From assembly GCF_009827545.1 (NCBI RefSeq), contig NZ_WTYS01000001.1, positions 1,885,772 through 1,949,771 of the forward strand: a stretch of 64,000 nucleotides of DNA, given 5' to 3'. A program made the translations under genes and the position numbers. Of the stretch, positions 27,057 to 35,938 are shown in pieces. The notes beneath the pieces are model-generated. The model was not told the origin of the DNA. It ran no database searches and was given only the letters and a program-made list of their open reading frames with translations. How positions within the stretch are numbered: the stretch's first letter is position 1; every line of letters begins with the position of its first letter. Source of the DNA: Pontixanthobacter gangjinensis (GTDB lineage Bacteria; Pseudomonadota; Alphaproteobacteria; Sphingomonadales; Sphingomonadaceae).

Positions 27057-27395
27057 ATGAGTGTTGGAGCACAATTGTCAGTAACCGATTTGCGGCGCGC
27101 CGCGCGGCATCCGGTAGATTTTCCCGTCATCGCGGAGCACCACGATCGCGGCGATGTGAAAATGCACATCAGCAACTTGTCTGCGCACGGTTTTATGGTC
27201 GATGACGGCACGGAGCTTGGCCGCGGCGACCGCGTAATCATCCGCCTGCCGGTGGTTGGCAGGATCGAAGCCTACGTCATCTGGACCCGCGACGAACGCG
27301 CCGGTTTTCAATTTGAGCGCATCATTCGTCTCGATGATTTCGTCGCCATGATCGACACACTTCAGCCCAATCCCCGCTTACGCAGGAGTCGCTGA
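27057..27395 (+). CDS. PilZ-domain protein
   Basis: 112-residue stand-alone PilZ domain, a cyclic-di-GMP receptor module. The RxxxR motif is RRAARHP (residues 11-17) and the second motif (D/N)xSxxG is NLSAHGFMV. The C-terminal half (GRIEAYVIWTRDERAGFQFERII) completes the six-stranded barrel. No output domain. Preceded by a GGGAAGGG stretch upstream of the ATG at 27057. Target process unknown. Confidence 0.85.
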   Translation: MSVGAQLSVTDLRRAARHPVDFPVIAEHHDRGDVKMHISNLSAHGFMVDDGTELGRGDRVIIRLPVVGRIEAYVIWTRDERAGFQFERIIRLDDFVAMIDTLQPNPRLRRSR

Positions 27396-27500
27396 CCCCA
27401 ACTGGATTCAGCGTCAGCCAGCAATTTCAATCACTGGCTTAAAGCGAACCCTGCTTCCCTGAAACAAACTGTGGGCTTGGCACCTCCTTGAGTGACTGCC

Positions 27501-28793
27501 ATGGCACGGATAATGACCGAGCCGACTTCACCCCTTCAAATTGCGGATTTCCGCAGGTTTTGGTGTGCTCGGTTTATTGCCGTGGCGGCCACGCTGTCGA
27601 TGGTGGTGCTGCTGGGATATCAGACCTATGATATCGCCCGCGCCGATTATGGATATAGCCGCCAGGAAGGTGCGTTTCTCCTCGGTCTGCTCGGCCTTGC
27701 TCAATTTATACCCCTGTTGCTGCTAACGCCGGTTGCCGGATGGGTAGCGGACAAGTTTGATCGTCGCCATGTCGCGGCAATTGCCAATCTCACTGATTGC
27801 CTGATCGCGGGCGTGCTTGCGGCGATGACTTGGCTCGAAGCGCTCAATTTACCTATCTTGTTTACGCTCGCCGCAATGCATGGCGGCGCGCGCGTCTTCT
27901 TAGGCCCATCGATGAGCGCAATTGCGCCCAATATCGTGCCAGCCAAACTCCTGCCCAAGGCAATCGCTTTCAGTTCCATATCATGGCAGGGAGCGACCGT
28001 TATCGGCCCCGCAATCGGCGGTTTTGCCTTTGCCGAGGCGCAGTGGCTGCCACATGCCACATCGACTGTTTTGCTAGTGATGTCGGCGGCTCTGATCATG
28101 TCGATTCGCCCGGTCAAAGCCAGGCAGTCTGCCGTTCCGGTCCATCCCGTCCGGCAAATGGTCGATGGGGCGAAATTCACCTTTAAGCACCGGTTCCTGC
28201 TAGGCTGCATCACGCTGGATCTGTTCGCTGTCATTCTGGCAGGTGCGACCGCGCTGCTTCCCGTATTTGCGCGAGACATCCTACAGGTTGGTCCAGAAGG
28301 TCTTGGCATAATGCGCGGTGCGCCAGCATTAGGTGCTGCCGCGGTCGCACTGATTCTGTCGTTCCGACCGCTCGAAAATAATGTCGGTGTCAAAATGTTG
28401 TGGGCGGTGGTGGTGTTCGGCATCGCGACGATTGTGTTCGGCATTTCACGCGATCTGTGGCTTAGCCTCACTGCACTGGTGGTGCTTGGCGCAGCGGATA
28501 TGATATCGGTGTTTGTCCGCTCCAGCCTCGTCCAATTGAACACGCCTGACGAGATGCGAGGGCGCGTTTCATCGATCTCTGGCCTTGCCATTTCAGCTTC
28601 TAATGAATTGGGCGAAATGCAGTCCGGAATTGCCGCCGGAATTTTGGGTGCAACGGGGGCGGTTGTTTTTGGCGGAGTCGGTGCAATATTGGTAACAGCA
28701 TTGTGGGCATGGATTTTCCCCGAACTGCGCCTCGCCAAACGATTTACGTCCGAATATTTAGATGATGATCCGCCTAAGGAGAAACCAGTATGA
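27501..28793 (+). CDS. MFS transporter (EntS/DUF894-like)
   Basis: About 430 residues, twelve hydrophobic segments with the MFS loop-2 motif [14 protein letters not shown] after TM2. Overall like the EntS/DUF894 exporter subgroup. Substrate unknown. Start is ambiguous between GTG 27492, ATG 27501 and ATG 27513; none has a strong ribosome site. Its stop overlaps the next ATG (ATGA), so it is in one operon with the cysteine synthase gene. Confidence 0.85.
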   Translation: MARIMTEPTSPLQIADFRRFWCARFIAVAATLSMVVLLGYQTYDIARADYGYSRQEGAFLLGLLGLAQFIPLLLLTPVAGWVADKFDRRHVAAIANLTDCLIAGVLAAMTWLEALNLPILFTLAAMHGGARVFLGPSMSAIAPNIVPAKLLPKAIAFSSISWQGATVIGPAIGGFAFAEAQWLPHATSTVLLVMSAALIMSIRPVKARQSAVPVHPVRQMVDGAKFTFKHRFLLGCITLDLFAVILAGATALLPVFARDILQVGPEGLGIMRGAPALGAAAVALILSFRPLENNVGVKMLWAVVVFGIATIVFGISRDLWLSLTALVVLGAADMISVFVRSSLVQLNTPDEMRGRVSSISGLAISASNELGEMQSGIAAGILGATGAVVFGGVGAILVTALWAWIFPELRLAKRFTSEYLDDDPPKEKPV

Positions 28794-29710
28794 GAGCCGA
28801 TTCAGTCCTCGCCACTATTGGCAACACACCGCATATCCGGCTTTCGCGCCTGTTCCCGAACCATGAAGTCTGGGTGAAATCGGAACGTGGCAATCCCGGC
28901 GGATCGATCAAGGACCGGATCGGCCTCGCCATGGTCGAAGCCGCCGAAGCATCGGGAGATTTGAAGCCGGGCGGCACAATAATCGAACCGACTAGCGGCA
29001 ACACAGGCATCGGCCTCGCAATGGTCGCGGCGGTAAAAGGCTACAAGCTCGTGCTGGTGATGCCCGAGTCCATGTCGCTGGAACGTCGCCGTTTGATGCT
29101 GGCATACGGCGCGACATTTGATTTGACCGATAAGGCCAAGGGCATGAAAGGCGCTATTGAACGCGCAACCGAATTGGTCGAGCAAACTGACGGTGCATGG
29201 ATGCCCGCCCAATTCGATAACCCGGCCAATTTTGAGGTTCATGTGCGGACCACCTCACAGGAGATCCTCGCGGACTTCAAAGATGAGCCAATCGATGTGA
29301 TGATCACCGGCGTCGGCACTGGCGGCCATCTGACCGGCTGCGCCGAAGAATTGAAGCGGCACTGGCCGAGCCTGAAGGCCTATGCGGTTGAGCCCGCACT
29401 CTCGCCCGTAATCGGCGGCGGCCAACCCGGCCCTCACCCGATCCAAGGCATCGGCGCAGGGTTCATCCCGGGCAATCTCCACACCCAAGCCATCGATGGC
29501 GCAATTGCGGTAGATGCAGAAGCCGCGAAAGACATGGCTCGCCGCTGCGCAGCCGAAGAAGGCCTGCTGGTCGGTATCTCCAGCGGCGCAACCCTGGCAG
29601 CGATCGCAAAGAAATTGCCTGAACTGCCCGAAGGCTCTCGTGTCCTTGGGTTCAATTATGATACGGGTGAACGGTATTTGAGTGTGCCCGATTTCCTGCC
29701 GGAGGCTTGA
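28790..29710 (+). CDS. cysK: Cysteine synthase (O-acetylserine sulfhydrylase), CysK type
   Basis: 306 residues, PLP-dependent beta-replacement enzyme making cysteine from O-acetylserine and sulfide. PLP lysine Lys41 in [22 protein letters not shown] phosphate/substrate loop, [10 protein letters not shown] for PLP phosphate, and [11 protein letters not shown] near the C-terminus. Translationally coupled to the MFS gene (ATGA). CysK versus CysM cannot be settled by sequence alone, but the length and [14 protein letters not shown] favour CysK. Confidence 0.93.
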   Translation: MRADSVLATIGNTPHIRLSRLFPNHEVWVKSERGNPGGSIKDRIGLAMVEAAEASGDLKPGGTIIEPTSGNTGIGLAMVAAVKGYKLVLVMPESMSLERRRLMLAYGATFDLTDKAKGMKGAIERATELVEQTDGAWMPAQFDNPANFEVHVRTTSQEILADFKDEPIDVMITGVGTGGHLTGCAEELKRHWPSLKAYAVEPALSPVIGGGQPGPHPIQGIGAGFIPGNLHTQAIDGAIAVDAEAAKDMARRCAAEEGLLVGISSGATLAAIAKKLPELPEGSRVLGFNYDTGERYLSVPDFLPEA

Positions 29711-30336
29711 AACAAACCACAGCAAAGGCCCGTCCATTGAAAATCGTCGTTGGCTTCGTGATATCAATTGCAGCTGCAGCCACCGGTGCATGGGCGGGGT
29801 ATGACAATGCCAAGGGGTTAATCCGCGGTGGCGATTCCATCTTTGATACGTTCAAAGAAACGGAATCAGGTTGGCTGTTCTCGGATGATATAGGGTCATC
29901 AAATGCGTCGCTGCTTGAGCGGGCACGCATTGCCGTGGGTGGTCCTTTGGGGCTTTCGTCCAGCGAGGTTCTCTATTTCATCGCGCTAAATGACAGCGAA
30001 GGCCGCAGGCTCACGTCGAGCTGCTCCTATGTGGTGACAGGCGTACCAATCGACACGCGTTGGTGGTCGCTGACGCTGTATGACAGCAGCACCCAGAACT
30101 ACGTCGAAAACACGCAAAACCGTTCGAGCTGGAATAGTGCAGTATTGCCTAAGCGCAAGGATGGGTCATGGCAGATAATCGTTTCGGCTCAGTCTAGCGA
30201 AGGCAATTGGTTGCCGAGCCAAAAAATTGCAGACCAGCCATTCGAGTTGAATCTCCGGACCTATAATCCAAGCGACAAGACCCGGCAGGCTGCCCCCGAT
30301 ATCGCGCTGCCAATTGTGGAGCGGACAGGATGTTGA
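29707..30336 (+). CDS. DUF1214-domain exported protein
   Basis: 209 residues with an N-terminal hydrophobic signal or anchor ([19 protein letters not shown]). Resembles the DUF1214 half of DUF1254/DUF1214 proteins ([30 protein letters not shown]). Function unknown. Start taken as the TTG at 29707 overlapping the cysK stop (TTGA); a second TTG at 29737 has a better spaced AAGG and is a real alternative. Overlaps the next gene by 7 bp. Confidence 0.7.
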   Translation: MKQTTAKARPLKIVVGFVISIAAAATGAWAGYDNAKGLIRGGDSIFDTFKETESGWLFSDDIGSSNASLLERARIAVGGPLGLSSSEVLYFIALNDSEGRRLTSSCSYVVTGVPIDTRWWSLTLYDSSTQNYVENTQNRSSWNSAVLPKRKDGSWQIIVSAQSSEGNWLPSQKIADQPFELNLRTYNPSDKTRQAAPDIALPIVERTGC

Positions 30337-30905
30337 GCCGAAGCACGCTTGTTTGGGTTGCCACCGCTGTGGTGGCTGCAACAGCCGCTTTCGTCGGCGC
30401 CAAAGCCTTCACCATTTACCAAGCGCCCCGGATGGTCATGTCCACTATCGAAGACACCATCGCGCAGCGGGCTGGCGGTTGGAACGCCTGTTGGCATAAC
30501 CGGCAATTCGGGCCGGTTCCAGGAGGTGCGAAGCGCGCTAATCCTGACAGTGTTGTGACCTTAATGGCTTATGATCTGTTCAACGGGCCGGTGCGAGTTT
30601 CCGGAGAGACATGGCCAGATTATTGGTCCATGTCCCTTTATCAGCAAAATTCAGATAATTATTTCGTGACCAATGATCGCGACATTGAACGCGGTAAATT
30701 CGATTTCATTATTGCCTTGCCCGGTCATAAATTGCCCGATCATAAATTCTCGGCGGCCAATACCCGCAGAATCAACTCGCCGACCAATAAAGGCATCATG
30801 CTGATCCGCCGCTTCGTGAAGGAAGAGGCGGATATGCCTGCTTTGCTCGAAAATCAGGATCTAATGCGATGCAACCCGTTGGCGCTACACGATCCTGTTG
30901 GCTAA
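30330..30905 (+). CDS. DUF1254-like exported protein
   Basis: 191 residues with an N-terminal membrane segment (STLVWVATAVVAATAAFVGAKAF). The remainder (RANPDSVVTLMAYDLFNGPVRVSGETWPDYWSMSLYQQNSDNYFVTND) resembles the DUF1254 domain. Together with the preceding DUF1214 gene it looks like the two halves of a DUF1254-DUF1214 protein encoded separately. Overlaps that gene by 7 bp. Role unknown. Confidence 0.7.
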   Translation: MLSRSTLVWVATAVVAATAAFVGAKAFTIYQAPRMVMSTIEDTIAQRAGGWNACWHNRQFGPVPGGAKRANPDSVVTLMAYDLFNGPVRVSGETWPDYWSMSLYQQNSDNYFVTNDRDIERGKFDFIIALPGHKLPDHKFSAANTRRINSPTNKGIMLIRRFVKEEADMPALLENQDLMRCNPLALHDPVG

Positions 30906-31182
30906 GCACCGATGCGGATTGCTGGCAAAAGCGGCATTTCCTACATCTTGATGTGGCGTTATCCTGCTGTCGGCTATTTGAAATGTGAAACAGGACGGGA
31001 TTATTTACGGACAATTCGTATCTGCCCCCCGAGCAAATGTGTAACCCGATTTCCAACACGAAAACCGCTGTTAGTCATGGGCTTACGAGAGGTGTGTTAG
31101 GTTACAGGTGTAACCCTGAACCCCACATACTCCCATGCACCTGCGCAGACTAGAACTTCGGGCTGGGATTTAGCCTACCAAC

Positions 31183-31213
31183 AAAAAAGAGGCCCCGACT
31201 TTACGCCGGAGCC
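31183..31213 (-). terminator. Intrinsic terminator of the merR-acyl-CoA dehydrogenase operon
   Basis: On the minus strand a 7-bp stem GGCTCCG / CGGGGCC (one G-U pair), 9-base loop, followed by TCTTTTTT. Lies about 90 bp after the acyl-CoA dehydrogenase stop. Confidence 0.75.
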
Positions 31214-31236
31214 CCATTTAGCTCTTTTCCTGATCA

Positions 31237-31272
31237 CGCCCCAGACCTCGCCCCAGACCTCGCCCCAGACCT
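31237..31272 (-). repeat. Three perfect tandem copies of a 12-bp unit
   Basis: CGCCCCAGACCT repeated three times without change, between the acyl-CoA dehydrogenase stop and its terminator, so it would be in the 3' untranslated RNA. A multiple-of-three unit in non-coding sequence; likely a slippage-type variable tract. Confidence 0.9.
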
Positions 31273-31303
31273 AGCCCGGCGCGCTCCACAGGCTAGCGGA
31301 TTA

Positions 31304-33109
31304 TTACGCCGCTGTTTGGAATGCCTCAGCACCCAGCGCCATCATGCTGTCCGAACCCGTTTCCAGCTTCCGGCGTAGCGCTCCGGTGTCGGGCAAGAAG
31401 CGATCGCCATAGTACATAGCAGTGGCGATTTTGGCTTCGTAGAATGCTTTGTCGTCGGTGCCTTCCGCCAACTTTGTGTGAGCAACAGTCGCCATCCGCA
31501 GCCACATCAGGCCGAGCGAAACGATGCCCATGATGTGCATATAATGATGTGCGCCAGCGCCCAGGTGGTCCGGGTTTTTCATAGCATTTTGCATGAACCA
31601 CATAGTGGCAGCTTTCTGCTCGCCGAGCGCTTTTTCAAGCTGACTTGCAAAAGGTGCCAGCGCCTCATTTTCCTTGGCCGCAGCGATTTCTGCATCAACA
31701 GTCGCAAAGAAAGTCTGGATTGCAGCGCCGCCATTTTGAGCGAGCTTGCGTCCACACAGATCCATCGCCTGAACCCCGTTAGTACCCTCGTAAATCATGG
31801 CAATGCGGCTATCGCGCACAAATTGTTCCATGCCCCATTCCTGGATGTAGCCATGGCCGCCAAACACCTGCTGCATATTGACCGCTATATCGAAGCCCTT
31901 ATCGGTGCCGTAGCCTTTGATTACGGGTGTCAGCAGACTGATGATTTGGTCAGCCTTTGCCTTTTCCTCGTCAGTGCCGGCCTTATGCGTCAGATCAACT
32001 TGCAACGCGCCCCATAATGCCAGTGCGCGCATTCCTTCGACATAGGCTTTGGCATCCATCAGCATCCGGCGGACATCGGCGTGTACAAAAATCGGGTCGG
32101 CTTGGGCTTTAGGTTCGGCAGGTCCGCTCAGTGCGCGGCCCTGACGGCGGTCGAGAGCATATGCCACCGCGTTTTGATAAGCGACTTCGGCTTGAGCGTA
32201 GCCCTGAATACCAACTCCGAGGCGTGCTGCATTCATCATGACGAACATTGCCGCAAGGCCCTTATTCTCCTCGCCAACCATGAAACCGGTCGCTCCATCA
32301 TAATTCATGACGCAAGTGGAGTTACCGTGGATCCCCATTTTCTCTTCGATGGACCCGCATTGTAAAGAATTGCGCGCTCCTAGCGAGCCGTCATCATTAA
32401 CCATCACTTTTGGCACGATGAACAATGAAATACCCTTCGAACTGTCCGGTGCACCCGGCGTCTTCGCCAATACGAGGTGGATGATATTTTCAGTGAGATC
32501 ATGTTCACCGGCCGAGATGAAAATCTTGGTGCCGGTGATGGCATAGGAACCATCAGCCTGCGGTTCGGCTTTGGTCCGGATCATGCCGAGATCCGTTCCA
32601 CAATGCGGCTCGGTTAAATTCATGGTGCCTAGCCATTCATTCGCAATCATTTTGTGAAGATATTTCTCCTGCAGCTCAGGCGATGCTTTGGCGAGGATGG
32701 CGGCAACCGCCCCTCCGGTCAGGCCGGAATACATCGCAAATGCCTGGTTCGCGGTTCCAACGAATTCTTCGACTACAAAGCCGAGTACATGCGGCATACC
32801 CTGACCGCCAAATTCTTCCGGCTGGGCAATAGTGCCCCATCCTGATTCGCGATACTGATCGAACGCTGCCTTAAATCCGGTTGGCGTTGTTACGCTGCCG
32901 TCTGCGTGGCGCGTGCAGCCCTCTTTATCACCAACTTGATTGAGCGGAGCGATCACTTCCGAGCAGAACTTGCCTGCCTCATTGATGACAGTGTCGATCA
33001 TATCGGCAGTCGCGCTTTCGAAGCCAGGCAATTTGTTGTAACTGGCCAAATCAAGCACTTCGTTGACGATGAAGCGGGTGTCGCGCGTTGGTGCGGTGTA
33101 GGTAGGCAT
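31304..33109 (-). CDS. Acyl-CoA dehydrogenase (long form with C-terminal extension)
   Basis: 601 residues, the FadE/DmdC-like long subgroup with an extra C-terminal domain. FAD- and substrate-binding segments: MNLTEPHCGTDLGMIRTKA, ITGTKIFISAGEHDLTENI, and QVFGGHGYIQEWGMEQFVRDSRIAMIYEGTNGVQAMDL. Oxidises an acyl-CoA to the 2-enoyl-CoA in fatty-acid or branched-chain degradation; exact chain specificity is unknown. Lies 21 bp downstream of a LiuR-like MerR regulator, which suggests a role in branched-chain or fatty-acid catabolism under that regulator. Confidence 0.93.
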   Translation of the reverse strand: MPTYTAPTRDTRFIVNEVLDLASYNKLPGFESATADMIDTVINEAGKFCSEVIAPLNQVGDKEGCTRHADGSVTTPTGFKAAFDQYRESGWGTIAQPEEFGGQGMPHVLGFVVEEFVGTANQAFAMYSGLTGGAVAAILAKASPELQEKYLHKMIANEWLGTMNLTEPHCGTDLGMIRTKAEPQADGSYAITGTKIFISAGEHDLTENIIHLVLAKTPGAPDSSKGISLFIVPKVMVNDDGSLGARNSLQCGSIEEKMGIHGNSTCVMNYDGATGFMVGEENKGLAAMFVMMNAARLGVGIQGYAQAEVAYQNAVAYALDRRQGRALSGPAEPKAQADPIFVHADVRRMLMDAKAYVEGMRALALWGALQVDLTHKAGTDEEKAKADQIISLLTPVIKGYGTDKGFDIAVNMQQVFGGHGYIQEWGMEQFVRDSRIAMIYEGTNGVQAMDLCGRKLAQNGGAAIQTFFATVDAEIAAAKENEALAPFASQLEKALGEQKAATMWFMQNAMKNPDHLGAGAHHYMHIMGIVSLGLMWLRMATVAHTKLAEGTDDKAFYEAKIATAMYYGDRFLPDTGALRRKLETGSDSMMALGAEAFQTAA

Positions 33110-33130
33110 GGTAGTTCCTTTTGAGTCTGA

Positions 33131-33598
33131 TCAGCTCGCGGAGCTGTCGAGGTCCATATCTTCGATTTGTTCGATGAAGGCGGTGAGCTCCTTGATTGAG
33201 GAGTCTATGTCCGCCCGCTGATTTTTGAGCTTGGCCACATGGTTGCGGCATTTTTCAACCGTTACGCGGCGCTGTTCAACGCGGCCATCGTTTAGATCGT
33301 AAAGATCAATCATCTCTTTGATCTCGGTCAGGCTGAAACCGACGTTCTTAGCCCGCATAATCCAAGCAAGCCGTGCGCGGTCGCGCTTAGAATAAACCCT
33401 AGTAAGACCCATGCGCTTGGGAGCGACGAGCCCTTCATCCTCGTAAAAGCGGAGGGCGCGTGCGGTGCAATCAAATTCGGTGGTTAGATCCGATATGCTG
33501 AATTGCTCTCGGGAGAGCTTGTCAGGCCGGTCAAGATGGGCGCCAGCGTGGGCCTCTTTTAAGAATGGGGTTTTCTGAGCATCGCTTACGTTAGACAT
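33131..33598 (-). CDS. MerR-family regulator, LiuR-like
   Basis: 155 residues. After a 30-residue leader the winged-helix begins FSISDLTTEFDCTARALRFYEDEGLVAPKR, followed by RVYSKRDRARLAWIMRAKNVGFSLTEIKEMIDLYDL and a coiled-coil dimerisation helix. No metal-binding cysteines at the C-terminus. This is the layout of LiuR/FadR-like MerR regulators controlling acyl-CoA degradation. Its own promoter contains a matching operator (33618-33633), so it is probably autoregulated together with the downstream acyl-CoA dehydrogenase. Confidence 0.85.
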   Translation of the reverse strand: MSNVSDAQKTPFLKEAHAGAHLDRPDKLSREQFSISDLTTEFDCTARALRFYEDEGLVAPKRMGLTRVYSKRDRARLAWIMRAKNVGFSLTEIKEMIDLYDLNDGRVEQRRVTVEKCRNHVAKLKNQRADIDSSIKELTAFIEQIEDMDLDSSAS

Positions 33599-33604
33599 AG
33601 GCAG

Positions 33605-33633
33605 ACTATAGCTACCCTTTACGTAAACGTCAA
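33605..33633 (-). promoter_or_regulatory. Promoter of the merR-acyl-CoA dehydrogenase operon with embedded LiuR-like operator
   Basis: On the minus strand: TTGACG (33633-33628), 17-bp spacer, TATAGT (33610-33605), close to the sigma-70 consensus. A near-perfect dyad TTTACGT-AA-ACGTCAA occupies 33618-33633 on the plus strand, overlapping the -35 and spacer; it closely resembles the LiuR operator described in proteobacteria. MerR proteins typically bind within the spacer. The element also overlaps the hisI stop codon (33630-33632). Confidence 0.65.
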
Positions 33634-34013
33634 TTCGATAGTGGGATGAGATCTTGCCCTTCTAGCTGACGGTAAAAGCAACTGTTTGAGCCCGTGTGGC
33701 ATGTGGGTCCCGCTGGCGAACAAGTCAGAACCAACGCGTCTTGATCACAATCAACTGCAATAGCTTCAACCTTCAAGACATTGCCGGAACTCTCGCCCTT
33801 GCACCACAGTCGGTTACGAGACCGAGAATGGAAATGCGCCAAGCCGGTTGCTCTGGTGGCCGCCAAAGCCTCTTTATCCATGAACGCAACCATCAAAACC
33901 GACCGGCTTTTACCGTCAATCACTACTGCGGTAAGCAGTCCCTTTTCGTCAAACTTCGGCATAAAATTAGAGCCGGATTCTCGTTTCAACTTATCATTCT
34001 TGCTATGAACCAT
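33630..34013 (-). CDS. hisI: Phosphoribosyl-AMP cyclohydrolase
   Basis: 127 residues, third step of histidine biosynthesis. Active-site and metal ligands: HFHSRSRNRLWCKGESSGN and VDCDQDALVLTCSPAGPTCHTGSNSCF (Mg-binding CDQD, Zn-binding Cys residues). Stand-alone HisI as in other alphaproteobacteria, without the HisE domain. ATG at 34013; a GTG lies one codon upstream. Other his genes are not in the window. Confidence 0.95.
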   Translation of the reverse strand: MVHSKNDKLKRESGSNFMPKFDEKGLLTAVVIDGKSRSVLMVAFMDKEALAATRATGLAHFHSRSRNRLWCKGESSGNVLKVEAIAVDCDQDALVLTCSPAGPTCHTGSNSCFYRQLEGQDLIPLSN

Positions 34014-34340
34014 CACTCAAACTCACTCACAGGCCCTGCGAACTGCGGGCAAGATCTTTGTTGCACGATAACCACATCTGTTTTTCAAAATCCACGCCTA
34101 CCGCAGTTCAGTCTTTCCACTTTGTTATCGGAGTGGAATTAGATACCCGTTACTTGAAAAGGTGGCAATCCAGAACACGGTACCGAAAGAGTGCCAGGTT
34201 CAGGGAGATAGGGATGCAGCAGGCCGAAACGCCAAGCGCTCCTGAACGATGAGGGATCAGACCTTGGCGCCCATCAAGGGGGGTGGTTGCCATAGCCGTG
34301 AGGCAGGTTTTCTTATATTCGTCACGTGGCGCCCGGGGTC
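34014..34340. other. 327-bp structured intergenic region, possible small RNA
   Basis: No gene is convincing. Several dyads cluster here: TTCCACT/AGTGGAA (34115-34138, perfect 7 bp), GGTAC/GTGCC with a CGAAAGA loop (34179-34195), TTCAGG/CCTGAA (34199-34246) enclosing GGC/GCC, and GATG(A)GG/CCCATC (34248-34275). On the plus strand a short GCC/GGC hairpin followed by ttttctt lies near 34285-34315. This density suggests a folded transcript, but no known RNA family could be recognised by eye. Confidence 0.25.
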
Positions 34341-35126
34341 CTAGACCTCGGGCGTTTCGCGTTCTGGTCGACGGACACTCAACTCTTCGTCGAGTACGCG
34401 GGCAAAGCAGCAAATTAGAACCTTGTTTGCACCCCCCTGTCTCAAAGCTTTGACGCATGCGTCGCTGGTTGCTCCGCTCGTGAATACATCATCAACCAAG
34501 ACGATATTGGCACCAATGATTGAGGATTTCCTACTTCGCGAGATAACCATCGAACCTTGAAGCATTCGCTCCCGAGCTTTCTTACCCAATCCACCAAGTG
34601 CTTTGGTGCGCTTTGTCCGTATCAGTCCGTCAACCAGCAAAGGGCACTTCGCGATCTTAGCGATCTGGCGCGCCAGCAAGGCCGATTGATTGAAGCCGCG
34701 GGACCATAGTCGCGTCCTGTGCAGCGGTACCGGTATAAACAACCACTCGCCCTCCAACTCAGGCAATCGGGCGGCCATTAATTTCGAAAGCATATTTGCC
34801 AGCGCGATCCGTTTCCCATGCTTGAACGAAAGGATTAGTTTGCGCGATGTGTCATTATAGACTGTTGCCGAGGCAATACCATCGTGCCGCGGCGGATGTG
34901 CCAAGCAAGGGGCACATTGTGCAGTCTCTTGAACGATTACTCCTGCTCCGTATGGGCGTTGGCAGCTGCTGCATCCAGGCTTGCTGGGGATAACCAATTC
35001 GGACCAGCAATCAGCACATAGGCCGTTCTGTTCAGCTAATGCTGCACCGCAAATTGGGCACCGCGGAGGATAAATTAAGTCGACCGCTGGTCGCAATGCT
35101 TCCTTCAAATGTCTAAAGATTGCCAT
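34341..35126 (-). CDS. comF: ComF family phosphoribosyltransferase-like protein
   Basis: 261 residues. N-terminal double zinc ribbon (CPICGAAL...CADCW and CSSCQRPYG...CAPC) followed by a PRTase-fold domain with the PRPP-binding loop NIVLVDDVFTSGATSDA. ComF proteins assist DNA uptake in competent bacteria, and in others the role is unclear (DprA/PriA interaction reported for Gram-positives). Divergent from the methyltransferase-like gene by 53 bp between chosen starts. Confidence 0.92.
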   Translation of the reverse strand: MAIFRHLKEALRPAVDLIYPPRCPICGAALAEQNGLCADCWSELVIPSKPGCSSCQRPYGAGVIVQETAQCAPCLAHPPRHDGIASATVYNDTSRKLILSFKHGKRIALANMLSKLMAARLPELEGEWLFIPVPLHRTRLWSRGFNQSALLARQIAKIAKCPLLVDGLIRTKRTKALGGLGKKARERMLQGSMVISRSRKSSIIGANIVLVDDVFTSGATSDACVKALRQGGANKVLICCFARVLDEELSVRRPERETPEV

Positions 35127-35179
35127 GGAGAGACAATGTCTTGCTTGCGCAAACTGTTCAAGCGCGGCAGTTGCGGCAG

Positions 35180-35935
35180 ATGCAAAAAACGCCGCCTACC
35201 ATTTTTAGTCCAAAGAAAAGAGCAGGAAAATGGGCGCGCGCTAAGCAGCGTCTGGCGTCTAGGCCATGCGAAAAACCTTTCTTACTGGCGGAGCTAACTG
35301 ACGACATAATCGAGCGGATTCAATTCATGCAGGTTGAGCCGGGGTCGGCATTGGTTGTCGGTGATTGGGCCGAAGGATTGAGCAGATTTCTCAACGCCCA
35401 TGGCTGGGCGGTAGCAACAGCCGAACTTGGCAAATTTGAAGAAGAAGCTCCTTACCCCTCGTCTAACTATAATCTCGTCGTCCATTTGATGGGACTTGGT
35501 CACGTCAATGATTTGCCCGGAGCCTTGCTCCATGCGAATGCTGCGTTGGCCGAAGGTGGAATATTCTTTGGAGCCTTTCCGGGTGCTGGTAGTCTGCCAT
35601 GCATGAGGCAGGTTGCCATGGCAGCTGATGGTGACCGCCCTTCCCCGCGATGCCATCCTTTGGTGGATAATCAAGCCGCTGCGGCGCTGTTGCAACGTGC
35701 TAGGTTTAAGAGACAAGTGGTTGATAGCCATACAATTTTAGCGCGATATCAAACTTTTGATAAACTTGTCTCAGACCTCCGGGATCACGGGTTGACGAGC
35801 TCGCTTATGACAACGGCCCCACCGTATAATAAGACACGGCTTGCGCTAGCGCTTGACCAGTTTGAGAAACTTAAAGACCAAGACGGACGAGTCGTTGAAA
35901 ACTTTGAATTACTGACGCTAACTGGTTGGAAATAA
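35180..35935 (+). CDS. Methyltransferase-like protein of the BioC/NDUFAF5 group
   Basis: 251 residues. N-terminus PPTIFSPKKRAGKWARAKQ and FLLAELTDDIIERI match the opening of the NDUFAF5-like family (complex I assembly arginine hydroxylase) and of the alphaproteobacterial homologues next to comF. The SAM-binding loop is degenerate (ALVVGDWAEG instead of a GxGxG), and the post-I and motif IV regions are recognisable (YNLVVHLMGLGHVNDLPGALLHANAAL). Start at ATG 35180 avoids overlap with the divergent comF; the frame is open to 35120. Confidence 0.72.
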   Translation: MQKTPPTIFSPKKRAGKWARAKQRLASRPCEKPFLLAELTDDIIERIQFMQVEPGSALVVGDWAEGLSRFLNAHGWAVATAELGKFEEEAPYPSSNYNLVVHLMGLGHVNDLPGALLHANAALAEGGIFFGAFPGAGSLPCMRQVAMAADGDRPSPRCHPLVDNQAAAALLQRARFKRQVVDSHTILARYQTFDKLVSDLRDHGLTSSLMTTAPPYNKTRLALALDQFEKLKDQDGRVVENFELLTLTGWK

Positions 35936-35938
35936 ATT

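Larger units (their letters stand above)
30906..31303. other. 398-bp intergenic region without a convincing gene
   Basis: Between two convergent operons. It holds a small palindrome GGTTAC-AGGT-GTAACC (31100-31115), two copies of GTGTAACCC (31039 and 31108), a terminator for the minus-strand gene (31183-31213) and three tandem 12-bp repeats (31237-31272). A 62-codon frame at 30912 has no ribosome site or recognisable product. Confidence 0.6.

Noticed and set aside
27701-28738. 345-codon minus-strand frame opposite the MFS transporter
   Set aside because: The plus-strand product has clear MFS membrane topology; the antisense translation is low-complexity Ser/Ala/Thr-rich and lacks any family feature.
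30912-31100. 62-codon frame after the DUF1254 gene
   Set aside because: No ribosome site; composition not protein-like; region better explained as an intergenic space with dyads.
31237-31272. CRISPR-like array
   Set aside because: The repeats are only 12 bp, directly adjoining with no spacers.
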